A stretch of DNA of 64,000 nucleotides from NCBI GenBank assembly GCA_023014485.1, contig JAJOZX010003209.1, positions 248,001 through 312,000 on the forward strand, in the 5' to 3' direction. This stretch comes from Bathynomus jamesi. Lineage: Eukaryota; Arthropoda; Malacostraca; Isopoda; Cirolanidae. Within the stretch, counting starts at the first letter, position 1. Each line of letters begins with the position of its first letter. Both the position numbers and the translations under genes were made by a program. Below the pieces are notes generated by a model. It had not been told where the DNA came from. It ran no database searches and saw nothing but the letters and a program-made list of their open reading frames with translations. Shown in pieces: positions 10,971 through 21,651 of this stretch.

Positions 10971-11760
10971 CATACACACACACACACATATACATATATA
11001 TAGTAAGTAAAGAAAAATTGTGGGAGGATAAACACATTTGTATGGGAAAATGACACTTTTAGCACTTTGGCCGACCTTCAATATAAATTCAAATGGCTTG
11101 TTTATGGAACAGGTCACAAAAGAATAAAGAAATAAAAATAAATATAAATATAAATAGGGGAGAAAAAAAAAAAAAAAAAAAAATTACAAAATAATGCCTT
11201 AGTGATATATATGTCACAGCCTAAATAACCATAAAGAAATAAACCAACAGATAAAAAACCAAAAATTGTAAGTGGTCTACAAATTCAAGCTCAAAAGGGA
11301 AGTTTACAATCAATTTAATAGATGATGCCAAATTGATATATATGTCACAAAGAAATAAAGAAATAAACCAAAAAAATAAAAAATTTAAAAATAAAAAATA
11401 ATAATAAATTGAAAATAAATTTTAAGAGAGGCACACCAATTTATAAGGGAAAAATTACCAAAGGTTTTTTAGTTATTGTCTGAATCATGCATATTATGGT
11501 CACAAACGAAAAAAAAGTACAAGTAAATATAAATTGGAAAACAAAATGATGCCTAGATGATATATAAAGAACCATAAAAATATATACAACATATATACGG
11601 TATATATACGAAATATAAACGCAATATATACAGAATATATATATATATATGCATAAGGGAAAAAAATTACCAAAGATTTGTTTTTATAATTATTGTCTGA
11701 AAAAACGGTAGGTCGCAAAAGAATAAAGAAATAGAAATAAATATAAATTGAAAAAATTAC
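10689..11760 (-). repeat. Tandem 3'-UTR repeats of the minus-strand PLE (period about 313 bp)
   Basis: A block beginning GTAAG and AAAAATTGTGGGAGGA at 10689 recurs at 11003, a 313-bp shift, with the same internal phrases (TTTAGCACTT, ATATATATGTCACAGCC). Degenerate further copies follow to about 11760. (TA)n and (CA)n arrays lie between them. The long Tyr/Ile/Val/Cys-rich open frames here are translations of these microsatellites, not genes. Confidence 0.65.
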
Positions 11761-11827
11761 AAATAATACAACTACACATGTATACCCGCATAACCAAATA
11801 TATATACATATACATACATATATACAA

Positions 11828-11865
<38 letters not shown>

Positions 11866-11871
11866 GCACAT

Positions 11872-11945
11872 ACAAGCTTGACCTTCGCGAAATGAGAAAT
11901 CATCGCGCAGAACCTTTGTAAGGTTGTAAGGTAAGGTAAGGTACA
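11872..11945 (+). mobile_element. LINE family A 3'-end fragment
   Basis: AAGCTTGACCTTCGCGAAAT, ATCATCGCGC and GGTAAGGTAAGGTA match the last coding bases and 3' tail of LINE A copy 1 (5772-5835). Only about 70 bp is present, a very short 5'-truncated insertion nested in the PLE 3' region. Confidence 0.6.
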
Positions 11946-11948
11946 TAC

Positions 11949-11979
<31 letters not shown>

Positions 11980-12193
11980 GTATACACATACATACATACA
12001 TATACATATACACACATACATACATACATATACATATACACACATATACATACACACACATTTAACTGCAATGACCACGCACATACTCACATACACATAC
12101 ACACATACACATACACGCATACAGCAAAAAATTGAAAAATACAATTGTAAGAAACCTACAGATTTATAAGGAAACAAAGACAAAAACAAATTT

Positions 12194-13289
12194 TTACCAA
12201 AGATTTAACAACCTGCCCTTTTTGTTTAAATCCATTCTGAAGGAATTCAGAGCAACGGGCTCGAGTTGAAACAGACCTTTACTCATATTAAGGTTATTTG
12301 TAAGTTGAATTATAGCCGACTCAAGAATATTTCTATTAACAATGTTGCTAGAGTGAAACAAAACTGAAGCATTATTCCAATCAATACAATGGGATAACTC
12401 TGACAAATGGACAAAAAGGGCACTGGACAACTGTCCCGTTCTAACGGAATATTGATGCTGTTTTACACGCGTTTGCAAATCCTTTCCCGTCTGACCTATG
12501 TAAAAGGAATCACATTGCTTACACCCAATTTTATAGATAATGCCTAAATTATTGGTAGGGCTATTTTTTACTATGATGTTTTTCACAATATTGTTATATG
12601 AAAAAACTACACTGATATCCAAAAGTTTAAGTACATTAGCAATGCCTAAGAAGCCCGGGAAAAATGGAAGTACTAAAATATTCTTTGACAAGGTGCGAGT
12701 GTTATTATTCACACGATAGAAGGTTCGTTTAGCCTTATTAAGACAAGATTCCATGAACGCAGATGGGTAACACAACTCACTTCCAATACCGTTAATATTT
12801 TCCAATTCGGCATCGATGTATTCCGGACTGGCGATCCTAAGAGCGCGGAGAAACATTGAGGAAAATATGGCCTTTTTAATAGGGGTGTCATGTCCAGAGT
12901 AAAAGTGTACGTAGGACAAATTGTTTGTTGTTTTCCGATAGATACTAAACTTAAAACCTGGGCTTTCCCTATGTACACGCACATCCAAAAATGGGATTGA
13001 ATTGTCTTGTTCCACTTCTAAAGTAAACTTAATGGAGGGGACTTGATCATTTAACTGAAGGAGGAAGTTATCCAGGTCACGATTCATGGGCCAGATACAC
13101 AAAATATCGTCGACGTACCGCAACCACGGGATGCCAACCCCCAGGATTCTCGGAATATAAGTAATTTCGAAAAACTCCATATAAATATTGGAGAGGAGGG
13201 GCGATAAGGGGTTGCCCATGGCCATCCCAAAAACTTGTTGATAATACTCGTTATTGAAAGTGAATTTACAGTCTTTGATGCAAAGCTTA
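12194..13289 (-). pseudogene. Penelope-like RT (C-terminal part) plus GIY-YIG endonuclease, 5' truncated
   Basis: Read on the minus strand from 13289. KLCIKDCKFTFNNEYYQQVF precedes GMAMGNPLSPLLSNIYMEFFE, with the LRYVDDILC catalytic box near 13120. After a linker come IYKIGCKQCDSFYIGQTGK and RVKQHQYSVRTGQ, the GIY-YIG nuclease signature that defines most PLEs, and the frame ends GRLLNLW*. The frame is uninterrupted for at least 343 codons but lacks the N-terminal half of the RT, so it cannot act alone. The first ATG at 13225 is internal; coding runs on to the inversion junction. The opposite strand carries a second copy from 13290. Confidence 0.85.
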
Positions 13290-14183
13290 ATGAATCGTGA
13301 CCTGGATAACTTCCTCCTTCAGTTAAATGATCAAGTCCCCTCCATTAAGTTTACTTTAGAAGTGGAACAAGACAATTCAATCCCATTTTTGGATGTGCGT
13401 GTACATAGGGAAAGCCCAGGTTTTAAGTTTAGTATCTATCGGAAAACAACAAACAATTTGTCCTACGTACACTTTTACTCGGGACATGACACCCCCACTA
13501 AGAAGGCCATTTTTTCATCAATGTTTCTCCGCGCCCTTAGGATCGCCAGTCCGGAATACATCGATGCCGAATTGGAAAAAATCAACGGTATTGGAAGTGA
13601 TTTGTGTTATCCATCTGCGTTTATGGAATCTTGTCTCAACAAGGCAAAACGAACTTTCTATCGTGTCAATAATAACACTCGTACTTTGTCAAAAAATATT
13701 TTAGTACTTCCATTTTTCCCGGGCTTTTTAGGCATTGCTAATGTACTTAAACTTTTGGATATTAATGTAGTATTTTCATATAACAATATTGTGAAAAATA
13801 TCATAGTAAAAAATAGCCCTACCAATAATTCAGGCATTATCTATAAAATTGGTTGTAAACAATGTGATTCCTTTTACATAGGTCAGACGGGAAAGGATTT
13901 GCACACACGTATAAAACAGCATCAATATTCCGTTAGAACAGGACAGTTGTCCAGTGCCCTTTTTGTCCATTTGTCAGAGTTAGCCCACTGTATTGATTGG
14001 AATAATGCTTCAGTTTTATTCCATTCTAGCAACATTGTTAATAGAAATATTCTTGAGTCTGCCATTATCCAACTTTCAAATAACTTCAACATAAGCAAAG
14101 GTCTTTTTCAACTCGATCCTGTTATTTTGAATTCCTTCCAAACAGATTTAGATAAGAAAGGTAGAACACTAAATCTTTGGTAA
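13290..14183 (+). pseudogene. Penelope-like RT end plus GIY-YIG endonuclease, second copy, 5' truncated
   Basis: Starts in the middle of the reading frame at MNRDLDNFLLQLNDQ, about 35 residues after the YVDD box of the minus copy, and then runs in parallel with it to the end (GRTLNLW*). The GIY-YIG block IYKIGCKQCDSFYIGQTGK is intact. Differences from the minus copy are mostly single substitutions. With no RT catalytic box it is a truncated copy, although the GIY-YIG part remains open. Its 3' region to 14652 is short and ends with the hammerhead-like motif. Confidence 0.85.
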
Positions 14184-14412
14184 ACTTGTCTGCTACTTTA
14201 TTAACTTTAAATTTGCATTTTATTTTATATATATCGAAACCTGACCATAGGCAGTGTGTTAAAACCCGGGCAGTATTCCAATATAAATTTGTATTTTTAT
14301 AATCCATTTGATCTTGTGCTAAAAATCGATATTATTCCTTACAAATCTGTACGCCTCACGGATAATCCTTTAATTTTTAATTTTTAATTTTTATTTTTAC
14401 TTCTCTGTTTAT

Positions 14413-14453
<41 letters not shown>

Positions 14454-14573
14454 ATGTATATATAGATATGTATGTATATATATGTGTGTGTGTGTATGTA
14501 TGTATGTTATTTATTTTTCTTTTTTTTTCTTTCTGTAACCTATATATAGGCTGTTACCCTTTTATGTACTTCA

Positions 14574-14613
14574 GTGTTCCTGAGGATGTCATTGGACGAA
14601 AGCGCTTGAGCAC
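14574..14613 (+). ncRNA. Hammerhead ribozyme-like motif, PLE family A (plus copy)
   Basis: Positions: stem I GTGTTC 14574-14579; core CTGAGGA 14580-14586 (fits CUGANGA); one extra T 14587; stem II GTC/GAC with loop ATTG 14588-14597; GAA 14598-14600; stem III AG/CT with loop CG 14601-14606; position 17 T 14607; stem I partner GAGCAC 14608-14613 (six pairs, one G-T). This is the layout of a type I hammerhead with a very short stem III, as reported for PLEs. Cleavage would fall after 14607. Activity is not shown. Confidence 0.65.
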
Positions 14614-14646
14614 CATTTTGTGTTTCCTTTCCTTCGTGGTTTTATT

Positions 14647-14682
<36 letters not shown>

Positions 14683-14727
14683 GGTAAAAGTAGTTTGAAG
14701 ATTTATTTCATCTCATGGCCGACTATA

Positions 14728-15565
14728 ATCAATCACTTTAGATGAGTTTGCAAATTGCCTATATTTAGACAAAAAGTATTAAGTATTATTATACTGGTTT
14801 CATGGCAATATCAGCATGTTTCCCTGCCATTTCAGGCATTGTGACCTTGGCTCGTACCAGAACTATGGTCTTGGCAAAGTAAAGTGTGTTAAATTTACCA
14901 AACAAGGACAACCTATGTTCAGAACTCTGAACAATTCCATAGTCAACATCAACTAAACCTAATTGACCACACCTTTCTCTATGTACATGCAATAGCATCA
15001 AATGGTTGAGCCTTTTCTGAGTCGTGTTTGAACTCAGATAAGTTTTAATACGTACAAGACTAATAAATGAGCGCTCACACAGGTAATAGTGACTGGTATC
15101 ACTATAATTAACTTTGCTTATGTGATCACAGAGGAGATAAGAGATTACTGACCAGGTGTCAGTGATTGCGTGTATGTAACTACATCACGTAGGATTAACT
15201 GCTCAAGGGTACCGTGAACACAAAGTTGGTACTGAAGGTTGCTAGATGTGTATGTAGTCTTGCAGGAAGAAAGGCTGAGCCCTAGAATCAGGTTACACTC
15301 TCTAATTCTGCTGTGAACGTCTAGCCTTTTGCATCCTTGAGAAGCAACTCTTTACACTGGACATACATTTTGTACTCTACTTGATCAAAACTCTCAGTTA
15401 TGGGTATTATAATGAGGTCCAGAGCTTCATAATCTGTCTTTCTGTAAAGATCTTCAAGAGCTTAGCGACCTTCTGGTGTAATACAACCCTCTTCTAGCCT
15501 AGCTGGAACTCTTCTAAATCGAAGCAGTGAGGGTACATCTACCTGGCAGGAAGCACCTAGTAGCA
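14728..15565 (-). pseudogene. hAT transposase C-terminus (ZMYM/hATC dimerisation region), broken
   Basis: Read on the minus strand. From about 15550: RFRRVPARLEEG, then DLYRKTDYEALDLIIIPITE and SFDQVEYKMY. After a decayed stretch, LCERSFISLVRIKTYLSS and TTQKRLNHLMLLHVHRE run from about 15095 to 14970. The block E-SFS-L-RIKTYLR---TQERLN-L is the hATC dimerisation domain of the hAT group related to ZMYM-type proteins. Frame breaks and stops separate the pieces, and the N-terminal zinc finger and catalytic region are absent. The extreme 3' end is duplicated at 7331-7494. Confidence 0.75.
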
Positions 15566-15639
15566 GTACTTACTTCCAGGAAAGACTAGACCCTTCATCA
15601 TTTCGCATATTTCAGTTTTAGAAGTCATACCAGCAATAG

Positions 15640-15641
15640 CT

Positions 15642-15683
<42 letters not shown>

Positions 15684-16169
15684 TATACACACATATATAT
15701 AAAGAAAGGCTATTGCTGGTGTGTGTATATACTATACAGAGTTGTTTTAAGTATTCTCTGAACAAATTACAGTGAGTTGTATATTTTATGATAGATAAAT
15801 ATATAATATAAATATAAAAACAGCAAAAGCGAGTGCAGCAGTCACACGCACCTTATCACTCTAGCGATTAAGTTGACACTAAATTTGAATTCGACAAACA
15901 GTCTAAGAGAAAGCTCACTAGCTCAGCCCACACAGGCCTAGAGCAAATGAAAGTATATATTTTTAAAAAAGTTTGACCAATAAAACAGCGGAACCCTGGA
16001 CCAAGACCTACGGCTTAGCTGAATATTGGTCAGCCCAAAGTCGCTTCCGAAGGCCTTGTTATAGTTGGCCATCCCCGTTTGACAGTAGTTTAATAAGGAG
16101 ATACTTCTAGGGTTCATTTCAATATAGCACCTGTAAGTCATTTATACAGAGCTAAAGCACAAATCTCTC

Positions 16170-16248
<79 letters not shown>

Positions 16249-16582
16249 TATATATATATAGTGTTGGAGTAGCGGTAGCGATAGCATTGCTGCTTTTGAG
16301 GAAGATACAAATAGTGATAGGGCTGCACCAGTACTAAGGGCACCTATGGAAGCCATTACATGTACAGCTTTGGAAGTACAATGTATACGGATAAAGACTC
16401 AAAATAGAATTTGAATAAAATAACCATGATTTATTTACAAAAAAAAATTTGTTTTCAGAGGCATACACCTCATTCAAATAGAGCACTTGTACTTGAAAAA
16501 GGGCACTTGAAAGAAATTGAGATGGGGATCCAGACCTAACCGACCCACGCCCTAGATCCGACTATGATATATCTGAGCACCC

Positions 16583-16630
<48 letters not shown>

Positions 16631-17300
16631 ATATTCTAATATGTGTGTATATTCTAATTAATTATTATTTTAAATGAACGGTTTATCATCTGTACTTCAC
16701 TATACAGTAGAGGTTTGGTATTCCAGTGCAATGAAGGTTTGACAAAGTGACCTTTCAGGTATAAAATAAAGGCTACGATAGGCTGTGTTTTAGAAGCATG
16801 TCAGAGATATTTTTCAGGATCACCATTAATTCTCTCTTTCAATTTCAATAAGTTTCACTTCACTTGCAGAATAAGATCTCTCCATATGCCTATATGTCTT
16901 GTCTCTGAAACTTTATACTTGTACCAGCTTGCAACTTTTCCCAGTAACCATAAGGAATTCCTACTGTCTGGTTATTTCTCGCATATGTGCGGTGGATCTT
17001 CATGTCCTCCATATCCATCCAAGCTGAAGTTACTGAGAGACCACTGACATTGTTTAAACATTAAAAAAAGAATTGTTGCTAATTTGGCCAAAATATTTAT
17101 TTTCTTGATCATTCAACAAGTCTTCTATTTTTTTAATAAAAAGGCGAGAAACAGGTGGTAGAATGCTGTAAAGAATGTTCACATATTTATTTTCAAAAGA
17201 GGTATGATATATAACCTCAAACTCAACAGGAATATAATTATGAGGAAGAGCGTAATTTTAAATAGTCCTAAGTCTGCAGCCTCACCACATCGTAGTCATG
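15640..17300. other. No gene seen; microsatellite-rich spacer
   Basis: Contains (TA)n at about 15644-15680, 16182-16214 and 16585-16610, with adjoining (TG)n tracts, and otherwise low-complexity AT-rich sequence. Short open frames here are microsatellite translations. I recognise no protein or RNA family. Confidence 0.5.
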
Positions 17301-18080
17301 TGTTAAGTACATACACACACACACACACTCATATATATATATGTTATACATGAACAGTCACCCTTCAGTACAAAGCACTCATGCAAATCCTGACCCGAGA
17401 AGCGAGATATCATTCACTCGCTGCTCACGTGTTTGCTCTTCAACCAGCATCAGCGTGTCTTTGTATCCGCTTAGGAACTCCGCATGGGAACTCATCAAGC
17501 TTGGATACAAAGTGCTTTCACTCTGAGAACTTCGCGCTCTCTTGTCTCACGGTCCAAAGCCTAGCTGACTCATGTGAGAATGGATTCCTTCGTATATAAG
17601 GAGGGATCCAGCGGTTGAGAATCAGATTCTAGAAGAGACCTCTATGGGTGAGATTCTTGAACAGATCTTCTCTGGTGAGATTCTTCAATAGGTCTCCGCA
17701 GGTGAGGTGGTGCGAGTCACCTCGTATGAAATTAGCTTGTGCTTCAGATATTATAACAGGCCGGCGAGTGCCTTAGAAGAGGGTCTCCCCTGGGTGAAGG
17801 GAGTATTTCACCCCGTAGGGAAATTGCTTTATATCGGAATATCGGGATTGAGGATCTTACTGAAAGAAATGCCAACAGATTCAACCCTTATTTAATTTAA
17901 CATAACATTAAATGTCAATTCTAGAACTAAGGATTAATTCATTATAACTCTTATAAACTTGTGTAGAAGAAAAATTTGATTAAAGTAACTAAAATTAATC
18001 AGTGACTCTCAGTTAATCCACTCTTGACTTAGCAGAAATACGGGTAAGAGAAGTATTCCCGGACTCTTAAACGAAATTCA
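17301..18080 (+). repeat. Possible solo LTR or 5' LTR remnant
   Basis: Starts TGTTAAGTAC and ends GAAATTCA, so it has the TG...CA ends of an LTR. It contains a TATATAAG box at 17593-17600, followed by a GC-richer stretch with repeated GAGATTCTT phrases, as in an R/U5 region. Immediately after comes TTTTCGGCGCACTCTGTGG, reminiscent of the leader after an LTR but without the expected TGG start. No second LTR is in the window and no gag/pol follows, so this is tentative. Confidence 0.35.
17593..17600 (+). promoter_or_regulatory. TATA-like box
   Basis: TATATAAG in a locally non-repetitive context, inside the possible LTR. Its role is inferred only from position. Confidence 0.3.
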
Positions 18081-18299
18081 TTTTCGGCGCACTCTGTGGT
18101 CACGTATGGGCAGTACATTGAAAAGACCCACATGATCCAGGAGTACTCTATTATACTCTTTTGGAATAAATCGAATTCAACTGACTTCCCAAGAGCCAAA
18201 GCGCGTATAATATATATATATTTGTGTGTGTGTGTATTATATTATATTGCTAATGGTATGATGATGTTGATAAACTTAATAGGGCTATAAGAATTGAAA

Positions 18300-18738
18300 T
18301 CGGAGTATTAAACAGTATGATGTTCACGTGATCGCTACTTTCTTTTATACCTACGTTAAAAGATTGAGTTGCCAACTGTTTTGAAAAAAAATCAAATGTT
18401 TAATTTAAATAATGTACATAAATAATACTAATAATTATAATAATAATAATGTTTAAGTGGATGTTTAGAGGGATTTAATAGTTCAGTATTTCAATCTAGC
18501 GAATATGCATGGCTAGACTGAGTTATTGAAAATAGATTTTCATGGTTTTAAAGTTATATTACACAACTTGACGTAATTAGCGATATAAATGGGTGAGTTA
18601 GTGCTGGCATTTCTTTAAATTTACCTTACAGATACGTAGCTTAGAACAGTAGTTATAGGTTAACTGGATGAACTATATGTCTATGAAGGAAGATATCGAT
18701 ATTTGAGTTTGAAATATAAATTGTGTATTCGCGTTCAT

Positions 18739-18778
<40 letters not shown>

Positions 18779-19034
18779 CCTATGATAATAATGAAATATT
18801 TGCCGTTCATGATGATTGTTACCACATTACTATACGAATGGATTGAAATATTAGCCTCCCCTTAGATTAGATAAATTTCGTAATACAAATATTAGAACAA
18901 GAAAAAAAAATATTTTGAGCTAATGTATTTATTCTAATTTTATTTTGTGGTATCGTTATTAATATATTAAGCCGAAACGATGAGGTCACGGATAGCGTTA
19001 AAGAAATCTTTGCTATTTGATGTACACTACAGTT
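18300..19034. other. No gene seen
   Basis: AT-rich sequence with a (TA)n array at about 18740-18773. No open frame longer than about 60 codons and no repeat relation noticed. Confidence 0.4.
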
Positions 19035-19074
<40 letters not shown>

Positions 19075-19081
<7 letters not shown>

Positions 19082-19334
19082 ACGACGTAAGTATAGAGGA
19101 GTGTTCTGCACACGAGGAAGAGAAATAAAGAACAAATGAAAAATGAGGTTTCTGCCCTATGTAGGAGAATTACGACTTCTGACTGATCGAGGCCCGTGGT
19201 GTAGTGGTAGCATATCTGACCGGCAATCGGAAGATCCTGGGTTCGATTCCCGGGCGGTCACCTCATTTTTCATTTGTTTGTTATTTCTCTTCCTCGTGTG
19301 CAGAACACTCCTTTATACTTACGTCGTTTCTATA
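19075..19334. mobile_element. Foldback element with 74-bp inverted arms around a tRNA-like core
   Basis: Left arm 19075-19148 (from TATAGAAACGACGTAAGTAT to AATGAAAAATGAGG) pairs with right arm 19261-19334, with only a few mismatches. The 112-bp loop contains a tRNA-like sequence at 19190-19260 that abuts the right arm. The left side is bordered by a (TA)n array. No coding frame. The arms look like a MITE or foldback; the core looks like a SINE head or tRNA pseudogene. Confidence 0.75.
19190..19260 (+). tRNA. tRNA-like sequence (Ala-GGC-like), probably a pseudogene or SINE head
   Basis: A box TGGTGTAGTGG at 19197-19207 and a perfect B box GGTTCGATTCC at 19240-19250, the internal RNA polymerase III promoter. 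The anticodon arm folds as TCTGA/TCGGA around loop CCGGCAA (anticodon GGC, with C instead of the invariant U33). The T arm folds as CTGGG/CCCGG. The acceptor pairs only partly (GGCCCG against CGGTC with a mismatch and a one-base shift). U33 loss and the weak acceptor argue against a working tRNA. Confidence 0.55.
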
Positions 19335-19471
19335 CATTAATATACTGCATGGTCATTGCAGTTAAATATATATATTATATAATCATGCAGGTTGCTTCTA
19401 CAAAGCTTCAATTTAATATTTAGAAGAAATCCAATGACAAGTAGGAGAGTAAATGCCATGAAAAGTGTCTT

Positions 19472-19517
19472 CTTTAATGCGCAACGTTTCGAGCAATACG
19501 CTCATCTTCAGGCTAAA
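19472..19517 (-). ncRNA. Hammerhead-like motif, PLE family B
   Basis: Minus-strand reading: TTTAGC, core CTGAAGA, extra T, stem II GAGC-GTATT-GCTC, GAA, stem III AC/GT with no loop, T17, then GC and a TAAA that can re-pair with TTTA across an internal loop. Stem II differs in sequence from families A, C and D but keeps full pairing. The zero-nucleotide stem III loop would need dimeric folding to be active. Confidence 0.5.
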
Positions 19518-19856
19518 CAATGACAAAAAATTACAATATGAAGTTAAAATCAATAAATAAATGAAACACATAAGACAAAATAATTACTATAAAACCTATT
19601 CTTAGAAGCAAAATTTAAAAAGACTAAAAGAAGATGGTTGAATTCAAAATTATACAAGAAGTTTACATATAAAAATACAAGAAATTTAAAAAGCTATTTT
19701 TAAAATTATATATAGTAAATTTGAAATTAATACAATGGGATAATTAACACTACTAACCTTTCATTGCTGGTTCCGAGGCACAAGTAATTTAAAACAAAGA
19801 AAAGGGAAAATACTATGGGTTGGGTGGTTGGAGAGTTATAAGTTGGAGAGGGGGGA

Positions 19857-20090
19857 TTATAAAAAATTTAGAGGGACAGGTGAGGAATCAACGTTTAAAG
19901 AAGGGGTCAATGTTTTAATATAAAAGGATTCCAAAATTCTAAGTGAGTTGGGACAAGGATTACAGCCGAGAATTTTAAAATTATCTAGAGTGACATCTGT
20001 TTTACATTTAATACTATGTTCCCGGATACTATAGGCTTCTTTTTTATTTAAAATTTTACCTGTTCGACAACTTATTCCCATATGCGAATA
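19857..20090 (-). pseudogene. PLE GIY-YIG C-terminal fragment
   Basis: Minus-strand frame with CRTGKILNKKEAYSIREH, then TLDNFKILG and LRILESFYIKTLTPSLN. This is the region after the GIY-YIG motif in PLEs, where RILES-YI---P-LN is a conserved end block. About 74 codons remain; the catalytic GIY-YIG motif itself is missing. It differs clearly from the PLE at 12.2-14.2 kb and so represents another subfamily. Confidence 0.65.
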
Positions 20091-20491
20091 AAGAAGACAC
20101 TTTTCATGGTATTTACTCTCCTTCTTGTCATTGGATTTCTCCTAAATATTATATATATATATATATCAGCAGAATCCTGGTGCTCCAGAAATGGATCTCC
20201 TGCACGAACGCTTCCAGAAAGATAAAACTAACGAAGCTCCACGAACACGACGGAACGCACCTGGAACCCTGCGTAAAAAGTAGTTGAATATTTGTTCGTT
20301 TTTTATGTCTGTTTTTGTTTGTTTTTGTCTGTTTTTGTCTCATGAAAGACCATGAAGGAAGGCGTGGATGAATCCTTTTTAATTTTTAAATTTAAATTTT
20401 TAAAAGATTTTTAAATTTTTTTTTTTTTTTAACCCCAAGGAAGAGGGGGCCCCGCAAGGTTTCCTCAAGGGGCAAATTCACTTCATTAAGG

Positions 20492-20640
20492 ACGGTGAGA
20501 CCCCGTAAATGGGATGAGGAACTTAAGGAAAGGGGCCCCCTTAGAACGATGTCGAAAGCCTTCAGGGGGCCCCTCCAAGAGCAAGTTTCAAAGCACCTCA
20601 TATTTCTCTGGCCAAACGTGGCTATACTACTCAAGAAGCA
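20492..20640. repeat. Dispersed repeat, copy 1 (pairs with 21523-21651)
   Basis: ACGGTGAGACC, then GAGGAACTTAAGGAA, GGGGCCCCCTTA, GTCGAAAGCCTTC and GGCTATACTACT recur in order at 21523-21651. No family recognised. Confidence 0.6.
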
Positions 20641-21522
20641 TCGTAGTAGGGGGCACGGTCCATATGAAAAATTAGCCGCTCTTTTAAAATTTCCACCAAG
20701 GTCGTCACACTTAGGGCTTAGAATTATACACTCTGATACTATTTAAACAATTTATAAACTCTTATTCATGAATACATCCAGCTTTTTCTTAAATCTAACT
20801 AGATAACTATTACTTATTATCACATCATAACACCAATTCAGACCATATCCTTTACTCTATGATTAAAACACGTCTTTTACTGCTTCAGTTGATGGATGTC
20901 TTAGCCTTAAGCAACTGACAACAGATTTTTTAAATCAATAGCTCTATTATAAAAATACAAAACCAACTAATTTAATCAAATATATGAAAATGAAAAAAAA
21001 TTAAAAGTATTTTAAACCAATATATAAAATGAAAGTACCATATTTCCTAACTCAATAGTTAATAATAATTCAATCTTGAACTATTTCAGGGCATCTTTAG
21101 CCTATATGAAAATCAGATCTTGAAAATGTAAATTGAATGTCCTCTTCAGTAGAAGCACCTAAAATTATTTGAAATCAGCTGCTGACTAGCTACTGCGACA
21201 AATACGTCCTATTTATGGTCTTCATTAACTAAAATATATAGTAGTTATTTTGTTTGATACCTTAAATTTCTCAGGAGGGTTGGATCAGTATCAGATTTTC
21301 TACTTTTTAATTAGTACAATAGGTCATCTATGACTGGTACAAAAAATAAAATAATACAGTAACTATAATTTTCGAGTACAAACATTTCAAACCTATTTCT
21401 CAGTTAACTAACCCAAATAGATCAAACAATCAGGTTAGACCTATCTATGATACAATCTTTATAAGAGTCTTATCAAGAAAGCCTCAGGCTTTTAGTTTAT
21501 GCAGCAGACATACAAAGTTCAC

Positions 21523-21651
21523 ACGGTGAGACCTCGTAAATGGGGTGAGGAACTTAAGGAAGGGGGCCCCCTTATAACGGTGTCGAAAGCCTTCTGGGAC
21601 ATGTTTCAAAGCACCCCAAGTTCCTCTGACCAAACCCGGCTATACTACTTT
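21523..21651. repeat. Dispersed repeat, copy 2 (pairs with 20492-20640)
   Basis: Direct repeat about 1.03 kb downstream of the first copy, with about 25 bp missing after AAAGCCTTC relative to copy 1. Sequence between the copies (20641-21522) shows no gene. Confidence 0.6.

Larger units (their letters stand above)
10485..14652. mobile_element. Two Penelope-like elements in inverted, head-to-head arrangement
   Basis: A minus-strand copy (coding 12194-13289, 3' region down to about 10485) and a plus-strand 5'-truncated copy (coding 13290-14183, 3' region to about 14652) meet at 13289/13290. Both end with the same conserved 3' block, CCTGAGGATGTCATT followed by ACGAAAGCGCTTGAGCACC and TTCGTGGTTTTATTCATCAT. 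Inverted partial pairs are a known habit of PLEs. The 3' region of the minus copy is about 1.2 kb longer because of internal duplications and a nested LINE tail. (TA)n runs flank the unit. Confidence 0.8.
19415..20150 (-). mobile_element. Penelope-like element tail with 62-bp inverted ends
   Basis: The flanks 19415-19476 and 20089-20150 are inverted copies of one another (AATATTTAG, then TCCAATGACAAG, then AAAAGTGTCTTCTTTA). Between them on the minus strand lie the end of a PLE GIY-YIG region and, near the left flank, a hammerhead-like motif. It is a heavily 5'-truncated insertion whose outer ends are inverted repeats, like the larger PLE pairs in this window. Confidence 0.65.

Noticed and set aside
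10524..12189. Long minus-strand open frames rich in Tyr, Ile, Cys and Val
   Set aside because: They are translations of (TA)n, (CA)n and ACAT microsatellites in the PLE 3' region.
16138..16356. Frame with His-Thr and Tyr-Ile repeats
   Set aside because: Generated by (TA)n/(TG)n arrays; no domain.
19190..19260. Functional tRNA gene
   Set aside because: U33 is C, the acceptor stem is poorly paired, and the unit is buried in a foldback element.
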